Shown here: in pieces, positions 42,297 to 50,033 of the stretch
Position numbering within the stretch: the stretch's first letter is position 1
Layout: each line of letters opens with the position of its first letter
Source of the DNA: DASSKP01 sp035695045
Lineage (GTDB): Bacteria; Actinomycetota; Actinomycetes; JAFAQI01
Reading direction: 5' to 3'
DNA: 64,000 nt
NCBI GenBank assembly: GCA_035695045.1
Contig: DASSEX010000080.1
Span: 19,118-83,117 of the forward strand
Translations under genes and position numbers: made by a program
Notes under the pieces: generated by a model
Told to the model about the DNA's origin: nothing
The model's database searches: none
The model's input: the letters and a program-made list of their open reading frames with translations, nothing else

Positions 42297-43051
42297 ACCT
42301 GGTGCTCGTGGTGGCCGTGCTCGTGCTGGCCGTGGTCGTGCTGCTCGTGCTCGTGGTCCTCGACGTGCTCGTGCTGCTCGGCCGACTCCTGCACGGGAAC
42401 CTCGGCCTCGATGCGCACCGGCTCCTCCGGGTACGTCGACTCAGCGGAGGCTGACTCCTCTGCGGACGGTTCGCCCGTCGACTGCTCGGGCGTCACCAGG
42501 TCGCCTGCCGACGTCCGCGCCTCGACCACGATGTCGCGCAGTGCGGCCATCCACTGTTCGAGCGAGTCCTGCGCCTCTTCGAGGACTGAGCGGCGGCGGC
42601 GGCTCAGCACATCGAGCTCCGCCGACTCCCGCAGCCAGGTGTTGCGCGCCGCAGCGATGTCCGCCTCGGTGAGGGTCTTGCGTGCGTTGACCTCGGCGAT
42701 GATCGCGGCGGCCTGGTCCCGAGCCTCTTCGAGAATCGTGCGGGCCTCGCTGCGCGCCCGCTCCAGCCGCCGGGCGACCTCGTCCTCCAGGTCGCGGAGC
42801 CGGTCGGCGGCGCGCTGCTCGGCACCGGACTCGATCCGAGCCGCGCTCTCGCGAGCGGACTGCACGACGGCGACGGCGTCGGCCATCGCACCGTCCAGCG
42901 GGTCGGCCTTGCGGCCTGCGACGGCGAGGTCCTCCTGCAGGCGGCGGACGTCCTCGGCCACTGCGCGCAGGAAGGCGCCGACCTCGTCGGCGTCGTAGCC
43001 GCGGCGGACCATGACGAATGCGCGGGCTTCGATCTCTTCAGGCGTGAACAT
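42281..43051 (-). CDS. DivIVA-domain coiled-coil protein with His-rich tail
   Basis: A 256-residue protein. Residues 1-40 have the DivIVA-domain pattern (FTPEEIEARAFVMVRRGYDADEVGAFLRAV), which in actinobacteria marks polar-growth and septum scaffold proteins. A long coiled coil follows (about 45-180, e.g. RAADRLRDLEDEVARRLERA). The tail is acidic and then histidine-rich, with 11 His in the last 33 residues in EH/DH/QH steps, like a metal-binding sequence. The ATG at 43051 has GAGG before it. It is not the main DivIVA/Wag31 by length or context; a cell-shape or membrane-curvature adaptor sensing metal is a guess. Confidence 0.82.
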   Translation of the reverse strand: MFTPEEIEARAFVMVRRGYDADEVGAFLRAVAEDVRRLQEDLAVAGRKADPLDGAMADAVAVVQSARESAARIESGAEQRAADRLRDLEDEVARRLERARSEARTILEEARDQAAAIIAEVNARKTLTEADIAAARNTWLRESAELDVLSRRRRSVLEEAQDSLEQWMAALRDIVVEARTSAGDLVTPEQSTGEPSAEESASAESTYPEEPVRIEAEVPVQESAEQHEHVEDHEHEQHDHGQHEHGHHEHQVYEGA

Positions 43052-43182
43052 GTGGCGTCCTCGTGTCGAGGCAGGCTGGGCACCTGCCAGCAGCAACACA
43101 CCGTGACCGATTTGTCACGATGCGTATCGTCCCTCGCCAGGCATAACGGACACAAGGCAGGTTGGGTTACGGCCTCCCACGA

Positions 43183-43244
43183 GTTGAGTGCGACGTAATC
43201 CCCCTTGAGACCGGCCCGCAAGGGGGGATTACGTCGCACTCAAC
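43183..43244. repeat. Long near-perfect inverted repeat (25/26-base arms)
   Basis: The left arm at 43183-43207 (starting GTTGAGTGCGACGTAATC) is repeated inverted at 43219-43244 with one extra G, around an 11-base loop. The right arm includes the stop codon of the F420-type oxidoreductase gene. As RNA it would be a hairpin of about 25 bp. It could be a terminator without T-run or a mobile palindromic element copied elsewhere in the genome. Confidence 0.85.
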
Positions 43245-44133
43245 AGTGCGGGAGAACGTCGCGGCCGAAGGCGTCGATGGCGGCGAGAAGGTCACGGCGG
43301 GTGTCGGCCGGGAGCGCGACGGTCAGCCAGGTGACGCCGATCTCGGCGAGGACGGCGATGTCGTCCACCACCTTGGCCGCGTCCGGCGCCGCCTTCGCGA
43401 ACATGTCGAGACCGCTCGGCATGAAGCAGATGTCCAACTCGTCGCGGTCGCGCCCCGCTGCGTCGCACTGTTCGTGCAGGTAGTCGATGCGCGCCCGCAG
43501 GTCGTCGGCCGACTCCAAGCCCGGGGTCCGCAGATGCGACGCAGCGGCGGCCGGGCTCGGCATCGGCACCCAGCCGTTGCCCATCTCGACCGCCCGGCGG
43601 ATCGCGCGCTTGCTGTTGCCGCCGACCCAGATCTGTGGGCCCGCCGGCTGTGCGGGACGAGGTGTGGTCGCGACGCCGTCGACGTCATCCGCCGTCCAGG
43701 CCGCTCGCATCGTCCGCACGGCGTCGTCGAGCACGTCGTTGCGGCGCTCGAAGTCCGCGCCGAGGGCAGTGAACTCCTGCTCGAGGTAACCCGCACCGAC
43801 ACCGAGGATGACCCGCCCGGCGGAGAGCAGGTCCAGGGTCGCGACCGCCTTCGCGGCCAGCAGCGGATGGCGGTACGCCGGCACGAACAGGTTGGTCTGC
43901 AGCCGGAGGCTCGACGTCGCCGCGGCCGCGAACCCGAGAGTGACCAGCGGATCGGTGGTGACATGGCCGCCGCCACGCACCCAACGTGCCGGAGGCGCCG
44001 GGTGGTCGGTCACGAAGACTGCGGCGAAGCCGGCCACCTCCGCGGCGCGCGAGATGTCCGCGACCGCCTCGCCCGTGACGAACTCCGTCGCCGCGTCCAC
44101 CCGGTGGACCGGCAGCCCGAGCGAGACCTGCAT
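43240..44133 (-). CDS. LLM-class F420-dependent oxidoreductase
   Basis: A 297-residue TIM-barrel protein of the luciferase-like monooxygenase superfamily. It has AAEVAGFAAVFVTDHPAPPARW, TSSLRLQTNLFVPAYRHPLLAAKAVATLD, GRVILGVGAGYLEQEFTALG, and PQIWVGGNSKRAIRRAVEMGNGW. These are typical of the actinobacterial F420-binding subgroup, using F420 for hydride transfer to or from alcohols, ketones or enones. The ATG overlaps by one base the TGA of the old-yellow-enzyme gene upstream, so both come from the operator at 45310. A steroid- or enone-related substrate is plausible but unproven. Confidence 0.86.
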   Translation of the reverse strand: MQVSLGLPVHRVDAATEFVTGEAVADISRAAEVAGFAAVFVTDHPAPPARWVRGGGHVTTDPLVTLGFAAAATSSLRLQTNLFVPAYRHPLLAAKAVATLDLLSAGRVILGVGAGYLEQEFTALGADFERRNDVLDDAVRTMRAAWTADDVDGVATTPRPAQPAGPQIWVGGNSKRAIRRAVEMGNGWVPMPSPAAAASHLRTPGLESADDLRARIDYLHEQCDAAGRDRDELDICFMPSGLDMFAKAAPDAAKVVDDIAVLAEIGVTWLTVALPADTRRDLLAAIDAFGRDVLPHC

Positions 44134-45296
44134 CAGTCGTTGAGCACGCAGCGGGTGCCTGAGTAGATCGTCGGCATGCACTTGTTGCAGTGCACGCACA
44201 AGCCCTCGGTGCGCTTCGCAGTCTCGAAGGTGCGGATGAGGTCGGGTTCGCGCAGGAGCGCCCGGCCCACCGCGACGAAGTCGAAGCCCTCCTCGAGCAC
44301 GGTCTCGATCGTGTCGAGCCGGTTGACGCCACCGAGGTAGATGAGCGGTAGGTCGAGTGCCTCGCGGAACTGTCGCGAGTAGGGAAGGAAGAACGCCTCT
44401 TCGAAGGGGTAGCGCGGGAACAGCTTCGGTGCGAGCAGCCGCATCATCGGCCGGACGTACGCCGGCTGCGTCTGCAGCATCTCCGCGAGCGGCACCTCGC
44501 CGCGGAAGAAGTACATCGCGTTCTCGAGCGACGATCCGCCGGTCAGCTCGATCGCGTCGATGTCGCCGTCGTCCTGCAGCATCCTCGCGACGCGGACGCT
44601 CTCCTCGACCCAGAAGCCGCCGGCGACGCCGTCGGTCATGTTCAGCTTGACGGTCACCGCGCGGTCGCGCCCGACCGCGGCCCGGACGTCGCGCAACACC
44701 TCGCGCGCGAATCGTGCCCGGTTGGCGAGCTCGCCGCCGTAGCCGTCACTGCGCTTGTTGAGCTTCGGGCTGAGGAACGAGCTCAGGAGGTAGCCGTGCC
44801 CGAGATGCACTTCGACCGCGTCGAACCCGGCGTCGACCGCGCATCGCGCTGCGCGCGCGAAGTCACCGCGCACCCTCTCGAGGTCGGCCGGCGTCGCTGC
44901 CGGTACGACGCCCTTCGCCGGAGGGCTGAACCGCCGCGACGGCGCCAGCGAGCGCATCCCGTTGGACTTCGCGTCGGCGACGAGCCCGGCATGGCCGAGC
45001 TGCGCGGACGCGGCAGCGCCCTCGGCATGCACCACGTCGGTGAGTCGGCGGAGGTCGGACGCCGTACGGTCGTCGAGCACCATGCAGTGCCGGTGCACCC
45101 GGCCGTTCGGCGAGACCGCGCAGTAGGCGACTGTCGTCAAGGCTGCGCCGCCACGAGCGACAGCGGCGTGGAAGTCGACCAGCCGGTCCGTGACCTGCCC
45201 GTTGGGTGTCGATCCCTCGAACGTCGCGGCCTTGACCACCCGGTTGCGCAGTGTCAGCGGCCCGAGCCGCGCGGGGGCGAAGGGGTCCACGGCCAT
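44133..45296 (-). CDS. NADH:flavin oxidoreductase / old yellow enzyme family
   Basis: A 387-residue FMN TIM-barrel enzyme reducing alpha-beta unsaturated carbonyls or enoyl thioesters. It has PLTLRNRVVKAATFEG, QLGHAGLVAD, VEVHLGHGYLLSSFLSPKLNKRSDGYGG, VKLNMTDG, and LCVHCNKCMPTIYSGTRC near the end. That Cys cluster is the iron-sulfur site position of 2,4-dienoyl-CoA reductase, yet the protein stops about 4 residues later, so the C-terminal flavodoxin/NAD domains are missing. ATG 45296 has TACGGT (45303-45308) 6 bases upstream and operator site 6 behind it. Confidence 0.9.
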   Translation of the reverse strand: MAVDPFAPARLGPLTLRNRVVKAATFEGSTPNGQVTDRLVDFHAAVARGGAALTTVAYCAVSPNGRVHRHCMVLDDRTASDLRRLTDVVHAEGAAASAQLGHAGLVADAKSNGMRSLAPSRRFSPPAKGVVPAATPADLERVRGDFARAARCAVDAGFDAVEVHLGHGYLLSSFLSPKLNKRSDGYGGELANRARFAREVLRDVRAAVGRDRAVTVKLNMTDGVAGGFWVEESVRVARMLQDDGDIDAIELTGGSSLENAMYFFRGEVPLAEMLQTQPAYVRPMMRLLAPKLFPRYPFEEAFFLPYSRQFREALDLPLIYLGGVNRLDTIETVLEEGFDFVAVGRALLREPDLIRTFETAKRTEGLCVHCNKCMPTIYSGTRCVLND

Positions 45297-45309
45297 GTCG
45301 TGACCGTAC

Positions 45310-45333
45310 CTGACGGGGCGTCAGATCTGACGC
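45310..45333. promoter_or_regulatory. Composite operator, site 6 (one and a half palindromes)
   Basis: CTGACG-GGG-CGTCAG (45310-45324) shares its right arm with a second palindrome CGTCAGA-TCTGACG (45319-45332). The result is three half-sites in a row between divergent genes. TACGGT on the left and TATCCT (45334-45339) on the right each stand 6 bases before a start codon. Confidence 0.85.
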
Positions 45334-45345
45334 TATCCTCTGCCG

Positions 45346-45828
45346 GTGCGCGTAGGACTCGACAGTCGTCTCGGCAAGGCCGTCGTCAAGATGGCGGGCA
45401 GCAAGTCGTTCATGCGGGTGGGCCCCAAAGTGGTCCCCCACGTCGACCGCTTCCTGCACAAGGTGAGCGGCGGGAAGTTCATCTCCAGCGGCGGGCTGCT
45501 GCCCTCGCTGGTGCTGACCACCACCGGCGCGAAGACCGGCCAGAAGCGCACCACCCCTCTCGCGACCAAGCCGGAGGGTGACGGCTGGTACGTCGTCGGC
45601 AGCAACTTCGGCCGGGAGAAGCACCCCGCCTGGACCGCCAACCTCATGGCGAATCCCGACGCCGAGGTGTCGTTCAAGGGCAAGAACACCGCCGTCACGG
45701 CGCACCTGCTGACCGCGGAGGAGAAGGCCGAGGTCTGGCCGAGACTGGTGAAGTTCTGGCCCAACTACGACGTCTACGTCGAGCGCAGCGGCCGCGACCT
45801 CCGCGTCTTCCGGCTCGACCCGAAGTAG
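45346..45828 (+). CDS. Ddn-family F420-dependent nitroreductase-like protein
   Basis: A 160-residue deazaflavin-dependent (split beta-barrel) protein. It has LVLTTTGAKTGQKRTTPL, the F420-phosphate binding region, then GWYVVGSNFGREKHPAWTANLMANPDAEV and a C-terminal WPNYDVYVERSGRDLRVFRL. Related mycobacterial Ddn lies beside steroid genes, and family members reduce quinones and enones. The GTG start follows TATCCT by 6 bases: leaderless and under operator site 6. The next gene starts 3 bases after its stop, forming an operon of two. Confidence 0.9.
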   Translation: MRVGLDSRLGKAVVKMAGSKSFMRVGPKVVPHVDRFLHKVSGGKFISSGGLLPSLVLTTTGAKTGQKRTTPLATKPEGDGWYVVGSNFGREKHPAWTANLMANPDAEVSFKGKNTAVTAHLLTAEEKAEVWPRLVKFWPNYDVYVERSGRDLRVFRLDPK

Positions 45829-45831
45829 CCC

Positions 45832-46881
45832 ATGCGCGTCGCCCTGACCGGCGGCACCGGCTACGTCGGAGCGTTCGCGATCCAGGCGCTGCTCGAGGCC
45901 GGGCACCAGCCGCGACTGCTGGTGCGCGACCGGGCGAAGCTCGCGACCAAGCTCGGCGCGCTCGGAGTCGACGCGGCCCCACTCGATGTCGTCGTCGGCG
46001 ACATGACCGACCGCGCGGCGGTCGAGCAGCTCGTCGCAGGCTGCGATGCCGCCATTCACGCCGCCGCCTCCGTCGAGGTGCTCAACCGCAACGACGCGAG
46101 GCGCACGATCGACACCAACGTCGGCGGGACCCGCAACGTCGTCGAGGCCGCCCTCGCTGCGGGCTGCGACCCCGTGGTGCACGTCTCCAGCGTCGCCGTG
46201 TTCGGCACCCGTCCGGCCGCGCCGGTCGTCACCGCGGACCTGGAGCCGGCCACCGCCAGCGACAACCCGTACGGCCGGTCGAAAGCACTGGCCGAGCAGT
46301 TCGCGCGGGAGCGGCAGGCGGCCGGCGACCCGGTCGTCATCGTCTACCCCGGTGGCGTCACGGGGCCGGGCGTCGCGGGATCGTACGGCGAGCTGGCACA
46401 GGGTTTCGTGTCGATGCTGAAGGCGGGCGCGCTCGTCACGGGCGACGGCGGGTTCGGCGTCATCGACGTCCGCGACCTCGCGGCGGTCTTCGTGGCAATC
46501 CTCGAGCCCGGTCGCGGACCACGGCGGTTCATGGCGGGCGGGGTCCCGATGCGACTGCCGGAAGTGGCGGCCGTCATCCGGCAGGTGACCGGACGGCGAT
46601 TCCCCGTGCTGCCGATTCCCGGTGCGGTGTTCCGCGGGCTCGGGCACGTGACCGACGGCCTGCGCCGCGTCGTGCCGTTCGACACCGTGTTCACCGCCGA
46701 GGCGATGGAGACGCTGACCCTGGCCCGGCCGACCGACGACAGCGCGGTGCACGAAGAGCTGGGCGTTGCCTATCGCGACCCCGTCGAGACGATCGAGGCG
46801 TCGCTACGCGCCCTGCACGCCGGTGGCGCGCTCGAGGCGCGCCACGTCGGCGTGCTGGCTACTAACCCTGGAAGTCGCTGA
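45832..46881 (+). CDS. NAD-dependent epimerase / 3-beta-HSD-like extended SDR
   Basis: A 349-residue extended SDR. It has the glycine motif TGGTGYVGAFAIQ at residues 6-18, VGDMTDRAAV, HVSSVAVFG for the catalytic Ser, and NPYGRSKALAEQ for Tyr and Lys. The C-terminal substrate domain carries MLKAGALVTGDGGFGVIDVRDLA. The family contains nucleotide-sugar epimerases, dihydroflavonol reductases and 3-beta-hydroxysteroid dehydrogenases. The coupling to a Ddn-like protein under the TCTGACG operator favours a steroid- or ketone-type substrate over a sugar. It overlaps the convergent small gene by 20 bases. Confidence 0.85.
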   Translation: MRVALTGGTGYVGAFAIQALLEAGHQPRLLVRDRAKLATKLGALGVDAAPLDVVVGDMTDRAAVEQLVAGCDAAIHAAASVEVLNRNDARRTIDTNVGGTRNVVEAALAAGCDPVVHVSSVAVFGTRPAAPVVTADLEPATASDNPYGRSKALAEQFARERQAAGDPVVIVYPGGVTGPGVAGSYGELAQGFVSMLKAGALVTGDGGFGVIDVRDLAAVFVAILEPGRGPRRFMAGGVPMRLPEVAAVIRQVTGRRFPVLPIPGAVFRGLGHVTDGLRRVVPFDTVFTAEAMETLTLARPTDDSAVHEELGVAYRDPVETIEASLRALHAGGALEARHVGVLATNPGSR

Positions 46882-47185
46882 GCCGGTCCGGGATGACCTC
46901 GGCGACGCGCGGACGGCGCGGCCGGATCGCCTTGTCGAGGAACGCGCCCAACGTCGGGTCGTCGACGGCGCCGCGCAGTGCGTCGAGCACCAGCAGACGG
47001 CGGGTCTGCTCGTCACGACGGGTGTTGAGCTCGCTGACCAGCTCGTCGATCCGCTGGCTCAGCTCGCTGACCGCGCGCACCTCGGCCTCGACGGAAGCGA
47101 GCAGCGAGGTGAGGCCGCCGGCAAGGTCGATGCTGCCGGGGGCGGGGGCGACCGCGGCGGCGGTGCTGTTGGTGGACGTGCTCAC
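46862..47185 (-). CDS. Hypothetical coiled-coil protein
   Basis: A 107-residue protein from the GTG at 47185, chosen because AGGAGG lies 7 bases before it. A Ser/Thr/Ala-rich N-terminus leads to a helical coiled-coil region (SLLASVEAEVRAVSELSQRIDELVSELN), then LDALRGAVDDPTLGAFLDKA and a basic PRRPRVAEV near the end. An upstream GTG at 47305, also with a fair ribosome binding site, would add 40 residues rich in Ser, Thr, Lys and Arg, resembling a nucleic-acid-binding tail. I recognise no family. Confidence 0.6.
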   Translation of the reverse strand: MSTSTNSTAAAVAPAPGSIDLAGGLTSLLASVEAEVRAVSELSQRIDELVSELNTRRDEQTRRLLVLDALRGAVDDPTLGAFLDKAIRPRRPRVAEVIPDRLSDFQG

Positions 47186-47343
47186 GGTGCTTCCTCCTGA
47201 CGAGCGGCTGCTGCTCCTGGTAGACGGCGATGTACGGCGGGACGATGCGGTTGTCTTCCGCGTCGTCCGCCGGGCAGGCGCCGACTTCTTCGAGGTCCTG
47301 GCCACGACGTTTCCTCTCCCGATCGAACGGTTGATGGGAGAGG

Positions 47344-48828
47344 TTATCCGTCGTGCACCGAGAGCAGTCCACCGAAGCAGGCGATGTAGGCATAGCCCCT
47401 CGGTCCGAGGGTGATCGGAGCCCACGCGTTGTCGTACGGCGCACCCCGTCCGGTGGCCACCTCACCGACGGTCTTGCCGGTCCGCCAGTCGACGATCGTC
47501 AGTCGCCATTCGTCGACGCCGGGTGCCACGGGATGCGGTGAGTAGAGGTAGAGCAGACCGTTGCCGCGCGCGAGCTTGGGCACGACGGACGGGGACACGA
47601 CGTCGCTGTGCCAGGCGACGTGGCAGCCCTTCGCGCCGACGACGACCTTCGTCACGCCGCCGGGTTGGGTGTTGCCCTCGGCCCGCGTGGTCGGGTTGAG
47701 GTAGCCGAAGTTGTTCTCGACGACGAGACCGTTGCCCCACCCGACGAGCGAGTTCTCCGTCGCGCTCTCCCCCGGCGAGAAGACGGGCACCGAGCAGAAC
47801 AGCCGGCGCTGGCCGGGAGCCAGCCGCGCCGCCCGGCGGTAGACCAGCACATGCATGCGCGAGTCGGCGTTGTCGGTGATGGCGACGTACTGGCTGCCGA
47901 TGAAGGTGGGCGTCGTGCCGGACCCCTGGTTGATCTGACCGACCTTGCGGGCGCTTCCTCTGTCGTACGGCGCCCGCCACTCGATCGTCGGCCGGCCGGA
48001 TGCGTCGGCGCGGAACATGTACATCGCGTGGTCGGAGACGATCGCGACGCCGTCCTCGCTGACGGCGTGTGAGTTCTCGATCTGTTCGCCGCGCAGCCAG
48101 CGGATGTGCACCTTGCCGGTGTGCGGGTCCAGCGTGCCGACCCGGCCGTAGCGGGTGACCCACCACAGCAGGCCGTGCCAGTCCGGAAGGACGCCGGTGA
48201 TGGGGTCACACGACCCCTGCGGCAGTGGGTTGGTGTAGGTCGTGCAGTCGTGCGGCAGGTAGCGCGACAGGTCCCAGTCGTCGGTCTTCACGAAGGACCA
48301 GGTGCCGTCCTGGGCCTGCACGTGACGGATGCGCTGGATGTGCTGCGCCGCGTCGGCGACGACGGCACGGTCGACGTTGTCGAGGTAGAAGTACGCGCCG
48401 GAGCTGTCGCTGTAGACCTTGTCGAGGTTGGCGCTCTCGGCTGCCTGCAAGGTCGAGGGGCGCGGCGGCAGGTTGTACGTCGCCAGATCCTTCAGCGTCA
48501 CCGGGTCGACCAGCCGCAACGTGAAGTTCTGCGCCCCACCGCACTGCAGGAGCAGCAGGTGCTCGTGGGTGACACCCATCCCTGCGCACGGCCCCTTGCC
48601 GGCGAAGGTGACCGTCGCGTTGCGGCCGGTCGGCCCCGACCAGGGGTGGGTGTCGCTGGCGTAGCTGTCCGAGTGCATCGAGTTGGCGCCGGAGCGTGAC
48701 ATGTACGGGTTGGCCGGGATCGAGCCGGTCAGCGCCGACGAGCCACCCCCTTGCCCGGCGGTCGCGCTGCCGCCGACGAGCGCGGCCGCGGCGAAGCCGA
48801 CGGCGAGCAACGAGCGAAAGCGATGCAT
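47344..48828 (-). CDS. Secreted quinoprotein-like beta-propeller protein
   Basis: A 494-residue exported protein. A signal peptide ends around GGSATAGQ. The chain is beta-rich with blade-like repeats of about 50 residues such as RYGRVGTLDPHTGKVHIRWLRGEQIENSHAV and EWRLTIVDWRTGKTVGEVATG, the pattern of PQQ/WD-type propellers. Eight or so Cys residues suggest disulphides. No cofactor ligands can be assigned. The ATG at 48828 has no good Shine-Dalgarno; an upstream frame continues through the transglycosylase gene but is a shadow. It lies 40 bases after that gene and may be co-expressed. Confidence 0.8.
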   Translation of the reverse strand: MHRFRSLLAVGFAAAALVGGSATAGQGGGSSALTGSIPANPYMSRSGANSMHSDSYASDTHPWSGPTGRNATVTFAGKGPCAGMGVTHEHLLLLQCGGAQNFTLRLVDPVTLKDLATYNLPPRPSTLQAAESANLDKVYSDSSGAYFYLDNVDRAVVADAAQHIQRIRHVQAQDGTWSFVKTDDWDLSRYLPHDCTTYTNPLPQGSCDPITGVLPDWHGLLWWVTRYGRVGTLDPHTGKVHIRWLRGEQIENSHAVSEDGVAIVSDHAMYMFRADASGRPTIEWRAPYDRGSARKVGQINQGSGTTPTFIGSQYVAITDNADSRMHVLVYRRAARLAPGQRRLFCSVPVFSPGESATENSLVGWGNGLVVENNFGYLNPTTRAEGNTQPGGVTKVVVGAKGCHVAWHSDVVSPSVVPKLARGNGLLYLYSPHPVAPGVDEWRLTIVDWRTGKTVGEVATGRGAPYDNAWAPITLGPRGYAYIACFGGLLSVHDG

Positions 48829-48868
48829 GCCGAAGGACTTCGACGATCTCGAGCGCTGTCCTCCGTGG

Positions 48869-49969
48869 CTACGGGAGGGGCTGCAGAGTCGGCAGCAGCG
48901 TCTGCGACGGGCTCGGGGACGGCAGCGGCACACTGCCGCCGCCACCGCCGCCACTGCTCGGCGACGGGCTCGGCGATGGGGCCGTGCTCGCGGCCGGCTT
49001 CGGACTCGACGTCGTCGTCGACGACTTGGTGGTGGTCGTCGTCTTGGCGTGATGCTTGCGGGCCTGCTGCCGCTTGTGCTTGCGGTACTGCTTGTCGGTC
49101 GGCAGCTGGTTGACACCGAGGGAGGCGGGGTCGATGCCGGCGTACCGGGCACCTACCGACATCACGAGGCGCACGTAGTCGAACGAGTGGTTGTAGCTGA
49201 AGACGGCGAGCGCCATGCCGTGCGGCGTGCTGAGGTCGCCGCCGCTGGCACAGAGGTAGCGGGCGGTGGCGTCGGCTGCCGCGACGATGTTCTGCGGGTT
49301 GCCGGGGCGGCCCGAAGAACCGGCGCCCCACGTGCGCCACGTGGACGGAAGGAACTGCATCGGGCCGACGGCGCGATCCCACCGGGTGTTGCCGTCGTAC
49401 ACGCCATGGTCGGTGTCGCGGATCGCGGCGAAGCCGCCGCTGCCGTCGAGCACCGGGCCGAGGATCGGCGGACGCGCGATCCCGTCCCAGCCGGGTGTGT
49501 GGGAGCCGCCGCTGGCTGCGTGACCGGACTCGACGAAGCCGATGCCCGCGATGAGCCACCACTTCAGCCCGCAGCCGGGGTCAGTCGCGGCGACGTGCCG
49601 CGCTGCCCGGACGTAGGCGCCGGCGGCAACCGGCGGGATGCCGCCGACATTGATCTTCAGCAGGTCGACGTGCGGAAGCCTGCGGATCGGCGCGGCGGCC
49701 TGCGGCTTCTTCGCCACCTGGTCGAAGGCGTGCAGGTTGCGCAGGTCGCCCAGCGACGCGGCGATGTCCGCGGGCGTCATGCCGAACGGCGCCGCGGTGG
49801 GCGACGGCTTCGCCACCGGGCGTGCGGCGGCGTGATTGGTCGACGCGGCGGCGGTGAGGCCGATCGCGGCAAGGGGCAGGGTCAGCGCCAGGGCCGCCGC
49901 CGCCGCGCCCCGCCAACCCGGCGGGACGAGGCTGCGCAGCCGGCGGATGCTGGGAATCACGCCGTGCAC
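48869..49969 (-). CDS. Secreted lytic murein transglycosylase (SLT/MltB-like)
   Basis: A 366-residue exported peptidoglycan-cleaving enzyme. A basic start and hydrophobic segment (AAAALALTLPLAAIGLTAAAS) form the signal or anchor. The lysozyme-like domain at about 110-275 has WLIAGIGFVESGHA with the catalytic Glu, AVGPMQFLPSTWRTWG, and NIVAAADATARYLC. The C-terminal 90 residues are low complexity (KHHAKTTTTTKSSTTTSSP, then Gly and Ser-Pro runs). A GGAGGTAAGA ribosome binding site precedes the GTG. It probably remodels the wall; the tail may thread through peptidoglycan. Confidence 0.9.
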   Translation of the reverse strand: MHGVIPSIRRLRSLVPPGWRGAAAAALALTLPLAAIGLTAAASTNHAAARPVAKPSPTAAPFGMTPADIAASLGDLRNLHAFDQVAKKPQAAAPIRRLPHVDLLKINVGGIPPVAAGAYVRAARHVAATDPGCGLKWWLIAGIGFVESGHAASGGSHTPGWDGIARPPILGPVLDGSGGFAAIRDTDHGVYDGNTRWDRAVGPMQFLPSTWRTWGAGSSGRPGNPQNIVAAADATARYLCASGGDLSTPHGMALAVFSYNHSFDYVRLVMSVGARYAGIDPASLGVNQLPTDKQYRKHKRQQARKHHAKTTTTTKSSTTTSSPKPAASTAPSPSPSPSSGGGGGGSVPLPSPSPSQTLLPTLQPLP

Positions 49970-50033
49970 GTCTTACCTCCTGCGGGGGACGTACCCCGCG
50001 CTCCCGCGCGGAACCCGCAAGATCACTATCGGC

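Noticed and set aside
43183..43244. Classical Rho-independent terminator
   Set aside because: The hairpin is far longer than usual and no T-run follows on either strand, so it is listed as an inverted repeat.
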